Part shown: one piece after another, positions 1-8,581 of the stretch
How the letters are laid out: each line of letters opens with the position of its first letter
How positions within the stretch are numbered: the first letter of the stretch is position 1
Source: Actinokineospora auranticolor
Lineage (GTDB): Bacteria > Actinomycetota > Actinomycetes > Mycobacteriales > Pseudonocardiaceae
Direction: 5' to 3'
DNA: 64,000 nt
Assembly (NCBI RefSeq): GCF_002934265.1
Contig: NZ_PTIX01000008.1
Location: 278,689-342,688, forward strand
Translations under genes and position numbers: made by a program
The notes under the pieces: model-generated
Databases searched by the model: none
What the model was told of the DNA's origin: nothing
Seen by the model: the letters and a program-made list of their open reading frames with translations, nothing else

Positions 1-329
1 GCCGCGACGGCTACCCCAGCGGCTACGACCAAGACCCCGACACCGGCGGCGAGTTCGTCAACGCCTACGCCGCGTGCGTCGGCGGTGCGTGGCGCAGCAG
101 CGACTTCTGCGAGGCCGGGTGGCACAAGTACGGCACCGAACTCGTCGGTGACGTGCAGGTCGACCACATGCCGGTGTCGACGACCTGCGGCACCACGTCG
201 ATGAAGAACGCCTGGCGCTGGACCACCCCGGACGGCAAGGTCTACCGCTGCTCCGACGGGTTCAGCACCTACTGGGGCGCCGACCAGTCCGGCTTCACCT
301 ACCTCACGATCTGCCGGTCCCGCGTCTGA
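1..329 (+). CDS. C-terminal part of a Cys-containing hypothetical protein (partial)
   Basis: The reading frame beginning at base 3 is open from the window edge to the TGA at 327-329, giving 108 residues. It is rich in Gly, Tyr, Trp and Asp and has five cysteines (for example in AACVGG and TTCGTTSM), a composition common in exported actinobacterial proteins. The start lies outside the window. The stop overlaps the ATG of the next small gene (TGATG), which implies translational coupling. I do not recognise the family and assign no function. Confidence 0.6.
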   Translation, partial: RDGYPSGYDQDPDTGGEFVNAYAACVGGAWRSSDFCEAGWHKYGTELVGDVQVDHMPVSTTCGTTSMKNAWRWTTPDGKVYRCSDGFSTYWGADQSGFTYLTICRSRV

Positions 330-472
330 TGCCCTGGCACCCGCTGGCGCTCGCGAGCGCGTTGCTCGCCGCCACCCTGGGTGGCGCGTCGTCGGCGGTG
401 CTGGGCGTCGGGTTCCTGTCGTGGCTGTTCCTCGGCGCCACCGCCGGGTTCGCCACGTCCGGCTCCACTTGA
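329..472 (+). CDS. Small hydrophobic peptide, probable 5' part of the following membrane gene
   Basis: The ATG overlaps the upstream stop (TGATG) and 47 codons run to a TGA at 470-472. The peptide is one long hydrophobic segment (ALASALLAATLGGASSAVLG and then FLSWLFLGATAGF). The frame is identical to that of the membrane gene starting at 491, and no stop other than this TGA separates them. The two pieces therefore look like one 237-residue membrane protein cut by a nonsense codon. It could instead be a real small membrane peptide. The family is not recognised. Confidence 0.4.
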   Translation: MPWHPLALASALLAATLGGASSAVLGVGFLSWLFLGATAGFATSGST

Positions 473-490
473 AGCCGCAACTCGGCCTTC

Positions 491-1042
491 GTGCTGGCCT
501 CGCCGGTCTGGCGAGGTGTTCCCGCGCTGGCGTTCCGCGCCGGTCTGCTCGTCGGCGGCGCGTTGAGCGCCGTGGTTCTGCTGGTGGTCGGGTCGCTGCT
601 GCGCGCGCCGGTCCCGCAGCCGGTCAGGTGGGTGCTGATCGGGGTCGCGCTGCTCGCGGTGGTGCTGCGGGACGTGCGCGTGCTGCGGTTCACGCTGCCC
701 GAGAACCGGCGGCTGGTACCGGAGAGCGTGTTCCGGCTCGGCCGCCTGCTCGGTCCGCTCCAGTTCGGGATCGAGATGGGCACCGGCGCGCGGACCTACC
801 TGCCCAGCGGCCTGCCGTACGTGGCCGGGCTGGCGGTTCTGCTGACCGCGCCGCTGTCGGGCGCGCTGTGGGTCGGTGTGGGCTTCGGGCTGGGCCGCGC
901 GTTGATGACGACGGCGAACCTGAACTACCCGGGTGACTGGGACGAGCAGTGGACCCGCTACGCCAACCGGTTGGCCGCCCTGCTGGGGACCGGGTTCGTG
1001 GTGGCGTTGCTGGGAGCCGCCTGGGTGACAGCTCCCAGCTAG
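491..1042 (+). CDS. Integral membrane protein, unknown function (possibly the 3' part of an interrupted gene)
   Basis: This 183-residue product has about five hydrophobic segments (near residues 15-38, 45-65, 95-120, 125-140 and 165-183) separated by short Arg-rich loops, so it is an inner-membrane protein. The GTG at 491 has no clear Shine-Dalgarno sequence. The same frame continues upstream through a TGA at 470-472 into a 47-codon hydrophobic segment that starts with a coupled ATG at 329. Either the gene is a nonsense-split pseudogene or translation restarts here. It ends 5 bp before the convergent subtilase gene. Confidence 0.55.
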   Translation: MLASPVWRGVPALAFRAGLLVGGALSAVVLLVVGSLLRAPVPQPVRWVLIGVALLAVVLRDVRVLRFTLPENRRLVPESVFRLGRLLGPLQFGIEMGTGARTYLPSGLPYVAGLAVLLTAPLSGALWVGVGFGLGRALMTTANLNYPGDWDEQWTRYANRLAALLGTGFVVALLGAAWVTAPS

Positions 1043-1047
1043 CCGTC

Positions 1048-4000
1048 CTACACCGTCTGGTACGCGCGGATCACCGTCTGGGTCACGGAGTTGCCGTCCG
1101 CGTCCTTCGCGGTGATGCGCAGCGACACGAACCCGGGGGTGTTCGGGTTGCGCAGGAGCGCCGCGCCGACGCCGTCTCCACTGTGGATGGTGAGCGCGGG
1201 TTGCCAGGTCTTGCCGTCGTCACCGGAGAACTCGGTGCGCAGACCCGTCAGCTTCGACACCGGGGAACCGGGCTGGTGCTGCGCGTCGAGCCGGAACCCG
1301 TACAGGCGGCCCGCCGGTGCGCGCCCCTGGTCGTCGACCTCCGCGCTGACCCGCACCACCAGCAGCGGTGCGGGCGTGGGCGTGGCGGCACCCGCCTCGT
1401 GGAAGGTCCACGTGTAGTCGGCTGCGGTACCGATCACCGACCACGGCACGGACCGCTTGGCGGTGGTGTGCAGGGTGTAGGTGCCGGGTGAGTCCGGGAT
1501 CGGGAACGCGCCGAAGCCGGGCAGGTCGCTGGTGCCGAGCACGGTTCCGTCGCGGCTGAGTTCGGTGGTGCCGGTGACCGCGGCGGCCGGGATGGTGAAC
1601 TGGTCCGGGTCGCCGCTGGAGAGCGGGGCGAGGGCGACCGAGAGCGCGCCGTCGCCGCGCACCACGCCGAACCCGAGGTCGGCGGCGCCGAACGCCGGGC
1701 CGAGCGGCGCCCGGTGCCAGTGCGAGGTGTAGCGGCCCGGGGTGTACACCCGGTAGGACACCGTGTTCTCGGCGTCGGAGACGTCCGGCGGGAACAGCAC
1801 ACCCACGTGCAGCCACCGGACCGACGGCGACGCGGTGAAGTACTCCACGCGCGTGCCGGGCAGCGCGACCGGGTGGGGGTCGTAGATGGCGGAGTTCGCG
1901 CTGGGCGCGTCGATGTTGGCGTAGTCGGCGCGTTGGCCCTGGGTCGCCGTCCCCTGGAGGTAGTAGCGGGCGTCGACGCGGGCGAGGTCGCGCTTGCGCA
2001 CGGTGAACTTGCCGTCGGGGATGGCTCCGTTGACCAGGAACGCGAGGTTGTAGATGGCCTCGTCGGTCGTGACGGTCGTGCGGTACGTCGTGAGGTAGGT
2101 GTGGTCGGTGACCTTCTTCGTCGGCACGGTGTAGAGCCGTTGCCCGGCCCTGGAGTACCAGCTGAGGGCGCTGGTGCGGTCCGGGGTGCCGGAGACCAGC
2201 GTGAGTTCACCGGTGACGAAGGTCGGCTGGGCGCCGTCGACCGTGGTGGAGACGGGTTGGCCCTTGGTGGCGTCGAGGGAGACCGAGGTGTTGCGGTCGA
2301 CCACGACACCGCTCTGCGACAGCAGGGTGACGTCGTTCTGGTCCGAGAGCTCCAGGGCGTTGACGTCGTAGCGGCCCTTGGGCAGGCGGGCGATGCCGAC
2401 GCCGTTGGTGAGCCGGACCGGCAGCGCGGCCCCGGTGTCGACGTTCACCGCCTTGACCACAGTGGACGCGCTCGTGCCGGTCCGGCCGCGCAGCCGGACC
2501 TCCAAGGCGTAGTTCTCGGTGTCGAGCACCGCGGTCACGGCGGTCTGGACCACGACGCCGTCGGCGGTCGCGGTGATCCGGCCGCCGCGCCTGCCCGACA
2601 GGCCCGCCGTGTTGGCCTCCACCGTGACCTGCGCGGTGCCGTGCGCGGGCACGACGACCTGGCGCGCGGAGGTGGTGAAGACCGGCGAGTCCGAGGCGAG
2701 GTTCAGCGTCACCGGGCGGTCGCCGTCGTTGCGGTAGGTCAGGGGTTTGCCGAGGCGCGTGTTGTGCGGCCACGGCAGGAACCCGAACGCCAGCCCGTTG
2801 TCCAGCGCGGTCACGTCCTGGGCGACGGCGCGGGCCGCGTCGACCCGACCCGCGCCCTGCTCGAACACGTCCGCCGTGGGCTTCGCGGTGCCGACGATGG
2901 TGGCCTTGGCCAGGTCCGGCGCCAGGCCGGGGCGGCGCTGGGCGAGCAGGGCGGCCGTGCCGGAGACGTGCGGTGCGGCCATCGACGTGCCGGACAGCGC
3001 CGCGTAGTGGTCGTCGACCGGCGCCTTGTCGCCCGCCGGGGTGCCCGTGACGCGCGCGGAGACGATGTCGCTGCCGGGCGCGGCGACGTCCGGTTTCACC
3101 GCGTAGTCCCGGAGCCGGGGCTGGCGCGGCGAGAACGGGCTGGTGGTGTCCTGTTTGGTCACGCTGCCCACGGCCAGCGCCCGGTCCGCGGCGGCGGGGG
3201 AGGTCACGGACGCCAGCGGGTCCGGGAGGTCGAGCGCCCGGTCGTTGCCCGCGGCGACGACGAACAGGGTGCCGTAGCGCGCGGAGAGGTCGTTGAGGGC
3301 GCGCGACACCGGGTCGGTGCCGTCGCTGTACCCGCTGCCGAGGCTCATGTTGACGATCCGGGCCTTGGGCGCGATCCACTCCATACCGGCGATGACCGCC
3401 GACTCGGGGCAGCCCTGCTCGGCGCACACCTTGCCGCTGAACAGTTTCGCGTCCGGCGCGACACCCTTGTACTTGCCCTGGGACGCGGCGCCCGTGCCGG
3501 CGATGATGCCCGCCACGTGCGTGCCGTGGCCGAGCTGGTCCGCCAACCCGGTTCCGGTGAAGTCGGCCTGCTCGACGACCTTGCCCGCCAGGTCCGGGTG
3601 GGCGCCGTCGACACCGCTGTCGAGGATGCCGACGGTGACGCCCGCGCCGGTGAACCCGGCCCGCCACGCGGTCGGCGCGCCGATCTGCGGGACGCTCACG
3701 TCGAGGGTCGGGCGGGCGGTGCCGTCCAGCCACACGGACGCCCGGGACGCGGTGAACCAGCGCCAGAAGCCGGTTTCCGGCCGCAGCGCGGCACCGTCGA
3801 CGCTGGGCAGCGCCCGGACCGCGGTGGCGGGAACCGGTGCGCGCTCGGTGTTGTCGGTGACGATCAGCGGGGGCGGGGAGTCGTGGGGCAACCGGCGTAG
3901 ATCGAACAGCCGGGGGTCCAACCGGCCCGCGTCGATCAGCGGCTGCGCGTCGGCCGGGATGAGCAGGTCGCCGTCCCGCAGGAACCCCATGTGTTCCCGT

Positions 4001-4212
4001 CCCACGACGGGTTCGACCTCCACCGCCGTCCGCCCACCCGGGCCGGTCACCAGCCGCACGCGGTCACCGGTGACCAGCGTGACCACCCCGGCGACCGCCT
4101 TCGTCCCGTTGGTCGCCGGGGTTGCGGCGTTCGCCGTAGCCGCGCCCACCGGGCACACTCCCGCTATGGACACCACGGCCACCGCCGCCGTGATCCGCCT
4201 TCGCCAAGCCAT
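1048..4212 (-). CDS. Secreted S8 family serine peptidase (subtilase), 1054 aa
   Basis: The N-terminus is a Sec signal peptide (MAWRRR, then a hydrophobic stretch to about residue 29, ending ATANA). A prodomain-like region follows (about 40-165) and then the S8 catalytic domain. The triad is visible: Asp198 in ILDSGVDGAHPDL, His229 in GHGTHVAG, Ser410 in SGTSMAAPHVSG, with oxyanion Asn323 in AAGN. Roughly 600 residues of beta-rich C-terminal domains follow, as in large actinomycete extracellular subtilases. The ATG has an upstream GGGAG. It probably degrades extracellular protein. Nothing nearby identifies a specific substrate. Confidence 0.93.
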   Translation of the reverse strand: MAWRRRITAAVAVVSIAGVCPVGAATANAATPATNGTKAVAGVVTLVTGDRVRLVTGPGGRTAVEVEPVVGREHMGFLRDGDLLIPADAQPLIDAGRLDPRLFDLRRLPHDSPPPLIVTDNTERAPVPATAVRALPSVDGAALRPETGFWRWFTASRASVWLDGTARPTLDVSVPQIGAPTAWRAGFTGAGVTVGILDSGVDGAHPDLAGKVVEQADFTGTGLADQLGHGTHVAGIIAGTGAASQGKYKGVAPDAKLFSGKVCAEQGCPESAVIAGMEWIAPKARIVNMSLGSGYSDGTDPVSRALNDLSARYGTLFVVAAGNDRALDLPDPLASVTSPAAADRALAVGSVTKQDTTSPFSPRQPRLRDYAVKPDVAAPGSDIVSARVTGTPAGDKAPVDDHYAALSGTSMAAPHVSGTAALLAQRRPGLAPDLAKATIVGTAKPTADVFEQGAGRVDAARAVAQDVTALDNGLAFGFLPWPHNTRLGKPLTYRNDGDRPVTLNLASDSPVFTTSARQVVVPAHGTAQVTVEANTAGLSGRRGGRITATADGVVVQTAVTAVLDTENYALEVRLRGRTGTSASTVVKAVNVDTGAALPVRLTNGVGIARLPKGRYDVNALELSDQNDVTLLSQSGVVVDRNTSVSLDATKGQPVSTTVDGAQPTFVTGELTLVSGTPDRTSALSWYSRAGQRLYTVPTKKVTDHTYLTTYRTTVTTDEAIYNLAFLVNGAIPDGKFTVRKRDLARVDARYYLQGTATQGQRADYANIDAPSANSAIYDPHPVALPGTRVEYFTASPSVRWLHVGVLFPPDVSDAENTVSYRVYTPGRYTSHWHRAPLGPAFGAADLGFGVVRGDGALSVALAPLSSGDPDQFTIPAAAVTGTTELSRDGTVLGTSDLPGFGAFPIPDSPGTYTLHTTAKRSVPWSVIGTAADYTWTFHEAGAATPTPAPLLVVRVSAEVDDQGRAPAGRLYGFRLDAQHQPGSPVSKLTGLRTEFSGDDGKTWQPALTIHSGDGVGAALLRNPNTPGFVSLRITAKDADGNSVTQTVIRAYQTV

Positions 4213-4385
4213 GTGAGATCTCCCATCCCCCGTCGTCCGAGATGTTCAGCAGTACCAGCGGCCCGCGCCGCCCGTAACCCGGATGGCGGGGAGGCGCGAG
4301 ACCGGCTTCGCCGTTCTGCCAACGAGAGCGGCCGGTGATCGTTACTGTTCCCGCTACGGCTGGGTGGAACAGGGGGAGCGGCGTC

Positions 4386-5243
4386 GTGTTGTGGGCCTGG
4401 GTTGTCGTCTTCGTCCTGTTCTGCGCGCCACCCGCGTGGCTGATCCGGAGGGACCGGGTGCGGGCGCGAGCGCGGGGCCGGGACGTGGTGGACGAGCTCC
4501 GGTTGGGCCTGTTCGAGACCGCGCTGCTCACCGGCGGACCGGCGCGCGCCGTGGACGCGGTGGTCGTCGACCTGGTGGAGCGGGGCGCGCTGGAAGTCAA
4601 CGACACCAACCGGATCTCCGTGACGGCCATACCGGAGGGCGCGACCGCCGTGCAGCGGTCGATCCTGGCGGTGGCCATGGACACCGCCGCCCGGCTGCCC
4701 GCCGTGCGCGCCTTCGTCACCTCCGAACACGAAACCGTTTTCGAGCGCGGCTGCGACCTGCTGCGGGACAACGGACTCCTGCACACCCAGTCCGGCGGCA
4801 ACGGGAAAGTCCTGTACGGCTACCCGACCGCGGCCTCCGCGGTGGGGACCGCGCTGGTCATGGGGGTCGTCCAGCTGACGGGTGAGGACTGGCTCATCGA
4901 CGCCAAAGGTCTGTGGTTCGCCCTGGCTTGCACGCTGCTCTTCGTCACCACCTGGACCCTGTTGTTCATCCGCTACGGCGCCCTGTCGTCGGACCCCCGA
5001 GGCCCACTCGGTCGCGCCTGCTCGAAGGTGCTCGCCGACCGGGCAGCCGACAACCCGGACCTGGCCCCCTGGACCGCCGTCCACGGACTGCCCACGAGCC
5101 CCACGACGGACTTCCGCGCCCGCTTGCGCGGCCACGCCACACCCGGGGCGTGGAAGATGCGCAAACCCCCCTCCACCGTGACCGACGTCGACGAGGACGT
5201 CCGGAAGCTGGCCGAGCGGCTCGCCCTGCGCGACCGGGGATGA
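4386..5243 (+). CDS. TIGR04222-like membrane protein (copy 1)
   Basis: The 285-residue protein starts with a membrane helix (LWAWVVVFVLFCAPPAW), then a cytoplasmic domain containing LLTGGPARAVDAVVVDLVERG, the signature segment of this actinobacterial family, then two further helices (about 140-185). I chose GTG 4386 rather than GTG 4335 because AGGGGGA lies about 9 nt upstream and the N-terminus then aligns with the paralogue starting at 5272. Function is unknown. The two copies are 28 bp apart and are probably co-transcribed. Confidence 0.75.
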   Translation: MLWAWVVVFVLFCAPPAWLIRRDRVRARARGRDVVDELRLGLFETALLTGGPARAVDAVVVDLVERGALEVNDTNRISVTAIPEGATAVQRSILAVAMDTAARLPAVRAFVTSEHETVFERGCDLLRDNGLLHTQSGGNGKVLYGYPTAASAVGTALVMGVVQLTGEDWLIDAKGLWFALACTLLFVTTWTLLFIRYGALSSDPRGPLGRACSKVLADRAADNPDLAPWTAVHGLPTSPTTDFRARLRGHATPGAWKMRKPPSTVTDVDEDVRKLAERLALRDRG

Positions 5244-5271
5244 CCGATCCGACGAGTGACAGGGGTGTCCG

Positions 5272-6153
5272 GTGGCCTGGGCCTGGTCGATCGCGTTCGT
5301 AGTGGTGTGCGGATACCCCGCCGCACTCTTGTTCCTCGATCGGCGGTACTCCGTGGGACGCCCGCCCGAGGCGGTGGCCCGGCTGAACCTGCGCGTCGCC
5401 GACAGGGGATTGCTGTGCGGCGGTCCGGGCCGGGCCGTGGAGGCGGTGGTGGCCGATCTGCTGGATCGCGACGTCCTCGTCCTCGACGACGGCCACCTGC
5501 GGCCGACCGGGACCCCGGGAGAGCGGACGGGGTTGGCGCGGATGATCACCGAGACCCTCGCGGTGACCCCGATGCCGCTGGCGGAGTTGCGCGACCACGT
5601 GGTGGGCGAGCGCGCGAAGCACCTCACCGGCAGGTTCCGGCAGTTGGGCGTAGACGGTCTCGTCCACGCCAAACGCGAGCGGTTGGCGCAGGTGGGCTGG
5701 GGCGGGCTCGCCTTCCTGCAACTCGGCGCGGTCATCGTCTTGAGCTCGACGGGCAGCAGATTGCGCGATGACGACGACGTGTCGATCTTCCAGCAGGGCG
5801 GCGCGGCCCTGCTGGCCGCGCTCGTGCTGCTCGTCGTGCCGTGGGCGCTCCTGGGTGTGCGCACCGCGCGCCGCCTGCGCGACCCGCGCACCGCCCTCGG
5901 CCACGCCTGCTCCCGGGAGGTGGCCCGGCGCGCGGGGGAGACGCTGGACCTGGGCTCCCGGGTCGCCGCGTACGGTCTCGCCCAGCCCGATGCCGCCAGC
6001 CGGGCGCTGCTCGGGGACGCCGTGCCCGCCGCGTGGCGCGTGCCCCGGCCCCGCGACCGTCCCGACCGCGACGGCCACGTCGGCGCCCTGACCCGGCAAC
6101 TGCTGCTCCTGCGCTTCCGCCCGGGCGTCGACGACGCCCTGCGCGACGGCTGA
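5272..6153 (+). CDS. TIGR04222-like membrane protein (copy 2)
   Basis: This 293-residue paralogue of the preceding gene has the same layout: an N-terminal helix (AWAWSIAFVVVCGYPAALLF), the family segment LLCGGPGRAVEAVVADLLDRD, and two central helices (about 142-160 and 180-200). The C-terminal half is Arg-rich. The GTG follows AGGGG. It lies directly upstream of the pqq operon, separated by 204 bp that contain phased repeats. No enzymatic motif was seen and the function is unknown. Confidence 0.75.
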   Translation: MAWAWSIAFVVVCGYPAALLFLDRRYSVGRPPEAVARLNLRVADRGLLCGGPGRAVEAVVADLLDRDVLVLDDGHLRPTGTPGERTGLARMITETLAVTPMPLAELRDHVVGERAKHLTGRFRQLGVDGLVHAKRERLAQVGWGGLAFLQLGAVIVLSSTGSRLRDDDDVSIFQQGGAALLAALVLLVVPWALLGVRTARRLRDPRTALGHACSREVARRAGETLDLGSRVAAYGLAQPDAASRALLGDAVPAAWRVPRPRDRPDRDGHVGALTRQLLLLRFRPGVDDALRDG

Positions 6154-6159
6154 CCGCCT

Positions 6160-6188
6160 GCTCAAGATCCGCTCAAGGACCGCTCTGG
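6160..6188 (+). promoter_or_regulatory. SARP-type phased direct repeats upstream of pqqA
   Basis: Three heptamers, GCTCAAG (6160-6166), GCTCAAG (6171-6177) and GCTCTGG (6182-6188), recur at exactly 11 bp. SARP regulators of the OmpR-like type are known to bind heptamer direct repeats phased at 11 bp just upstream of a -10 box. A CATCCT sequence lies 10 bp downstream at 6199-6204. A SARP gene follows the operon at 9678, making it the obvious candidate regulator. The binding itself is inferred. Confidence 0.5.
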
Positions 6189-6357
6189 GGCGGGCCGCCA
6201 TCCTGTGAGGCGCACCGCTCACCGCGGTGTCGCAGGATTGTCCGGCTCGGCGTGCGACGAAGGGGCGCTGGGGAGCCGGCGTGGTCACCGCCCCGCGACG
6301 CCGGTCGCGGGGCGGCACGCGCGCGGGCCGGGCGGCCGTCGGGAGAAAGGGAGGCAC

Positions 6358-6453
6358 GTGGAGCACACCGAACCGCAGCCGTGGGTGGCGCCGGAGATCA
6401 CCGAGTACGAGACGCCCATGGAGATCACCGCGTACGTCGCGCGACAGGACTGA
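6358..6453 (+). CDS. pqqA: PqqA, precursor peptide of the cofactor PQQ
   Basis: The 31-residue peptide has the essential Glu-x3-Tyr pair, Glu22 and Tyr26 in MEITAYVARQD, whose side chains are cross-linked to build pyrroloquinoline quinone. The GTG start is preceded by a strong AAGGGAGG. It heads the operon pqqA-C-D-E-B. A 12-bp perfect hairpin lies just after the stop codon. Identity is secure from the motif and from the neighbouring pqqC, D, E and B genes. Confidence 0.93.
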   Translation: MEHTEPQPWVAPEITEYETPMEITAYVARQD

Positions 6454-6461
6454 TCACCCGC

Positions 6462-6493
6462 GTGCGGCGGCGGTCGGCGTACCGCCGCCGCAC
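6462..6493 (+). terminator. Hairpin between pqqA and pqqC (attenuator-like)
   Basis: Perfect 12-bp arms (GTGCGGCGGCGG at 6462-6473 and its complement at 6482-6493) enclose an 8-nt loop, starting 9 nt after the pqqA stop. There is no T-tract. Such a structure would partly terminate or stabilise the short pqqA message so that precursor exceeds enzyme. That role is inferred from position. Confidence 0.6.
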
Positions 6494-6522
6494 CGGTCGG
6501 AGCCGCCGGAGGGGCCGAGCCC

Positions 6523-7224
6523 GTGCCGCACACCCCGGACAGCCGCGCGCTGTCCCGCGAGGAGTTCCTGGAGAGGCTGCGGGCGCTGTCCGCGCGCTAC
6601 TGGAGCTCGCACCCGTTCCACCAGCGCATGCACGCCGGTGACCTGTCCCGCGCCGAGCTGCGCGCCTGGGCGGCCAACCGCTGGTGCTACCAGGACGCGC
6701 TGCCCCGCAAGGACGCCGCGATCATCGCCAACTGCCCGGTGCCCGAGGTGCGCAGGCTGTGGCTGGAACGGGTCGTCTACCACGACGGCGCCGTCTCCGG
6801 GGAAGGCGGACGGGAGGACTGGCTGCGGCTGTGCGCCGCGCTCGGCCTGTCCCGCGCGGAGGTCGTGGACGAGCGGCACGTCGTGCCCGGCGTCCGGTTC
6901 GCCGTGGACGCCTACGTGACCTTCGCCAGGACGCGCCCGTGGGAGATCGGGGTGGCCTCGGGTCTGACGGAGATGTTCGCGGGCCACCTGATGCGCCGCC
7001 GGGTCACCGACGTGCTGGCGCACTACCCGTGGATCGACCGCGCGGCCCTGGCCTACTTCACCACCCGCGTCGAGGCCGTGCGCGACGAGGGCAAGGTGGC
7101 CGTCGACATCGTGCTCACCCACTGCCGCACCCGCGAGCAGCAGGACGAGGCCATCGCGGCGCTGTCGTTCAAGTGCGACGTGCTCTGGTCGATGCTCGAC
7201 GCGATCTCGGCATGCCCGCGGTGA
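6523..7224 (+). CDS. pqqC: PqqC, pyrroloquinoline-quinone synthase
   Basis: PqqC catalyses the last step of PQQ biosynthesis, an oxygen-dependent ring closure and eight-electron oxidation that needs no cofactor. The 233-residue protein matches the family's length and opening pattern (SREEFLERLRALSARYWSSH then PFHQRMHAGDL and RAWAANRWCYQDALPRKDA). All-helical TENA/THI-4-like character is evident. The GTG start follows GGAGGGG. Its end overlaps pqqD by 13 bp, so the enzymes are translationally coupled. Confidence 0.95.
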   Translation: MPHTPDSRALSREEFLERLRALSARYWSSHPFHQRMHAGDLSRAELRAWAANRWCYQDALPRKDAAIIANCPVPEVRRLWLERVVYHDGAVSGEGGREDWLRLCAALGLSRAEVVDERHVVPGVRFAVDAYVTFARTRPWEIGVASGLTEMFAGHLMRRRVTDVLAHYPWIDRAALAYFTTRVEAVRDEGKVAVDIVLTHCRTREQQDEAIAALSFKCDVLWSMLDAISACPR

Positions 7225-7484
7225 CCGCGGTACCGAGGCTGCGCCGCGGGGTGCGGCTCGGCTACGACCCCGTCCGGCAGTCGCCCGTCGTGCTGTTCCC
7301 GGAAGGCGTGCTGCTGCTCAACACCACCGCCGAGGCCGTGCTGAAGCTCTGCGACGGGCTGTCGTCGCTCGACGAGATCGTCACCGGGCTGCGCGAGCAG
7401 TTCACCGGGGTGCGGGAGGACCAGGTCGGCGCGGTGCTGGAGTTCCTCGCCGACCGGCATGTCGTGTCGTGGGAGGACGTGTGA
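7212..7484 (+). CDS. pqqD: PqqD, peptide chaperone (RiPP recognition element)
   Basis: The 90-residue protein binds PqqA and presents it to PqqE. Typical family features are RLRRGVRLGYDPVRQSPVVL, FPEGVLLLNTTAEAVLKLCDG and a C-terminal helix ending FLADRHVV. The ATG at 7212 lies within the end of pqqC, and the stop overlaps the GTG of pqqE (GTGA). This is the archetypal RRE fold. A similar domain appears at the N-terminus of the protein encoded at 11974. Confidence 0.93.
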   Translation: MPAVTAVPRLRRGVRLGYDPVRQSPVVLFPEGVLLLNTTAEAVLKLCDGLSSLDEIVTGLREQFTGVREDQVGAVLEFLADRHVVSWEDV

Positions 7485-8581
7485 GCGCCGATCCGCCGCT
7501 GGGCCTGCTGGCCGAGCTGACCCACCGCTGCCCGCTGCACTGCCCGTACTGCTCCAACCCGGTCGAGTTGGTCCGCCGTGAGCGCGAGCTGACCACCGAC
7601 CAGTGGCGGTCGGTGTTCACCCAGGCCCGCGCGCTGGGCGTCTTGCAGGTCCACCTGTCCGGCGGTGAACCGCTGGCCCGCCGCGACCTGCCGGAACTGG
7701 CCGCGCACGCCGCCGGATTGGGTTGCTACGTCAACCTGGTCACCAGCGGCCTCGGGCTCACCAAGGAGCGGATGACCGAGCTGGCCGCGCGCGGGATCGA
7801 CCACGTGCAGCTGTCCGTGCAGGCCGCCGACCGGCAGCGCGCCGACGCCATCGCCGGGACCCGGGCCGCCGCGCACAAGCGCTCCGCCGCCGAGGCGGTG
7901 CGGGCCGTGGGGTTGCCGTTGACGGTCAACGTGGTGCTGCACCGGGGAAACCTCGACGAGGTCGGCGCGATCATCGAGCTGGCCGAGGAACTGGGGGCCG
8001 ACCGGCTGGAGCTGGCCAACGCCCAGTACTACGGGTGGGCGCTGCGCAACCGGGACTCGCTGATGCCGACCCGCGGGCAACTCGACGCCGCCGACACCGT
8101 GGTGCGCGCGGCGAAGGCCCGGTTGGCGGGGCGCATGGAGGTCATCCACGTCATCGCCGACTACCACGACAGCTACCCGAAGCCGTGCATGCACGGCTGG
8201 GGCGCGCGGCAGTTGACGGTGGCGCCGGACGGGACCGTGCTGCCCTGCCCGTCCGCGCACGTCATCTCCACCCTGACCTTCGACAACGCGACCACCCGGC
8301 CGCTGGCGGAGATCTGGTACGAGTCCGAGTCGTTCACCGCCTACCGCGGCGAGGACTGGATGCGCGACCCGTGCCGGACCTGCGACCGCCGCGGCGTCGA
8401 CTTCGGCGGCTGCCGCTGCCAGGCGTTCCTGCTGACCGGCGCTGCGGAGAACACCGACCCGGTGTGCCCGAAGTCGCCGCACCACGGCGTGGTGACCGGT
8501 ATCCTGGCCGATTCCGCGTCGCGCCAGGTGCTGGTCGGCGTGGCGGAGCTGGGATTCCGGATGCGGTCGGAGGAACGGTGA
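7481..8581 (+). CDS. pqqE: PqqE, radical SAM PqqA cross-linking enzyme
   Basis: PqqE forms the carbon-carbon bond between Glu and Tyr of PqqA using S-adenosylmethionine. The radical SAM cluster motif is Cys17, Cys21 and Cys24 in RCPLHCPYC, followed by a Gly-rich SAM site (HLSGGEPLARRDL). The C-terminal SPASM-type cysteines are in PCMHGWG, LPCPSAHV and DPCRTCDRRGVDFGGCRCQ. The GTG at 7481 (GTGA overlap with pqqD) is preferred to the GTG at 7469. The product is 366 residues, normal for the family. Confidence 0.95.
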   Translation: MSADPPLGLLAELTHRCPLHCPYCSNPVELVRRERELTTDQWRSVFTQARALGVLQVHLSGGEPLARRDLPELAAHAAGLGCYVNLVTSGLGLTKERMTELAARGIDHVQLSVQAADRQRADAIAGTRAAAHKRSAAEAVRAVGLPLTVNVVLHRGNLDEVGAIIELAEELGADRLELANAQYYGWALRNRDSLMPTRGQLDAADTVVRAAKARLAGRMEVIHVIADYHDSYPKPCMHGWGARQLTVAPDGTVLPCPSAHVISTLTFDNATTRPLAEIWYESESFTAYRGEDWMRDPCRTCDRRGVDFGGCRCQAFLLTGAAENTDPVCPKSPHHGVVTGILADSASRQVLVGVAELGFRMRSEER

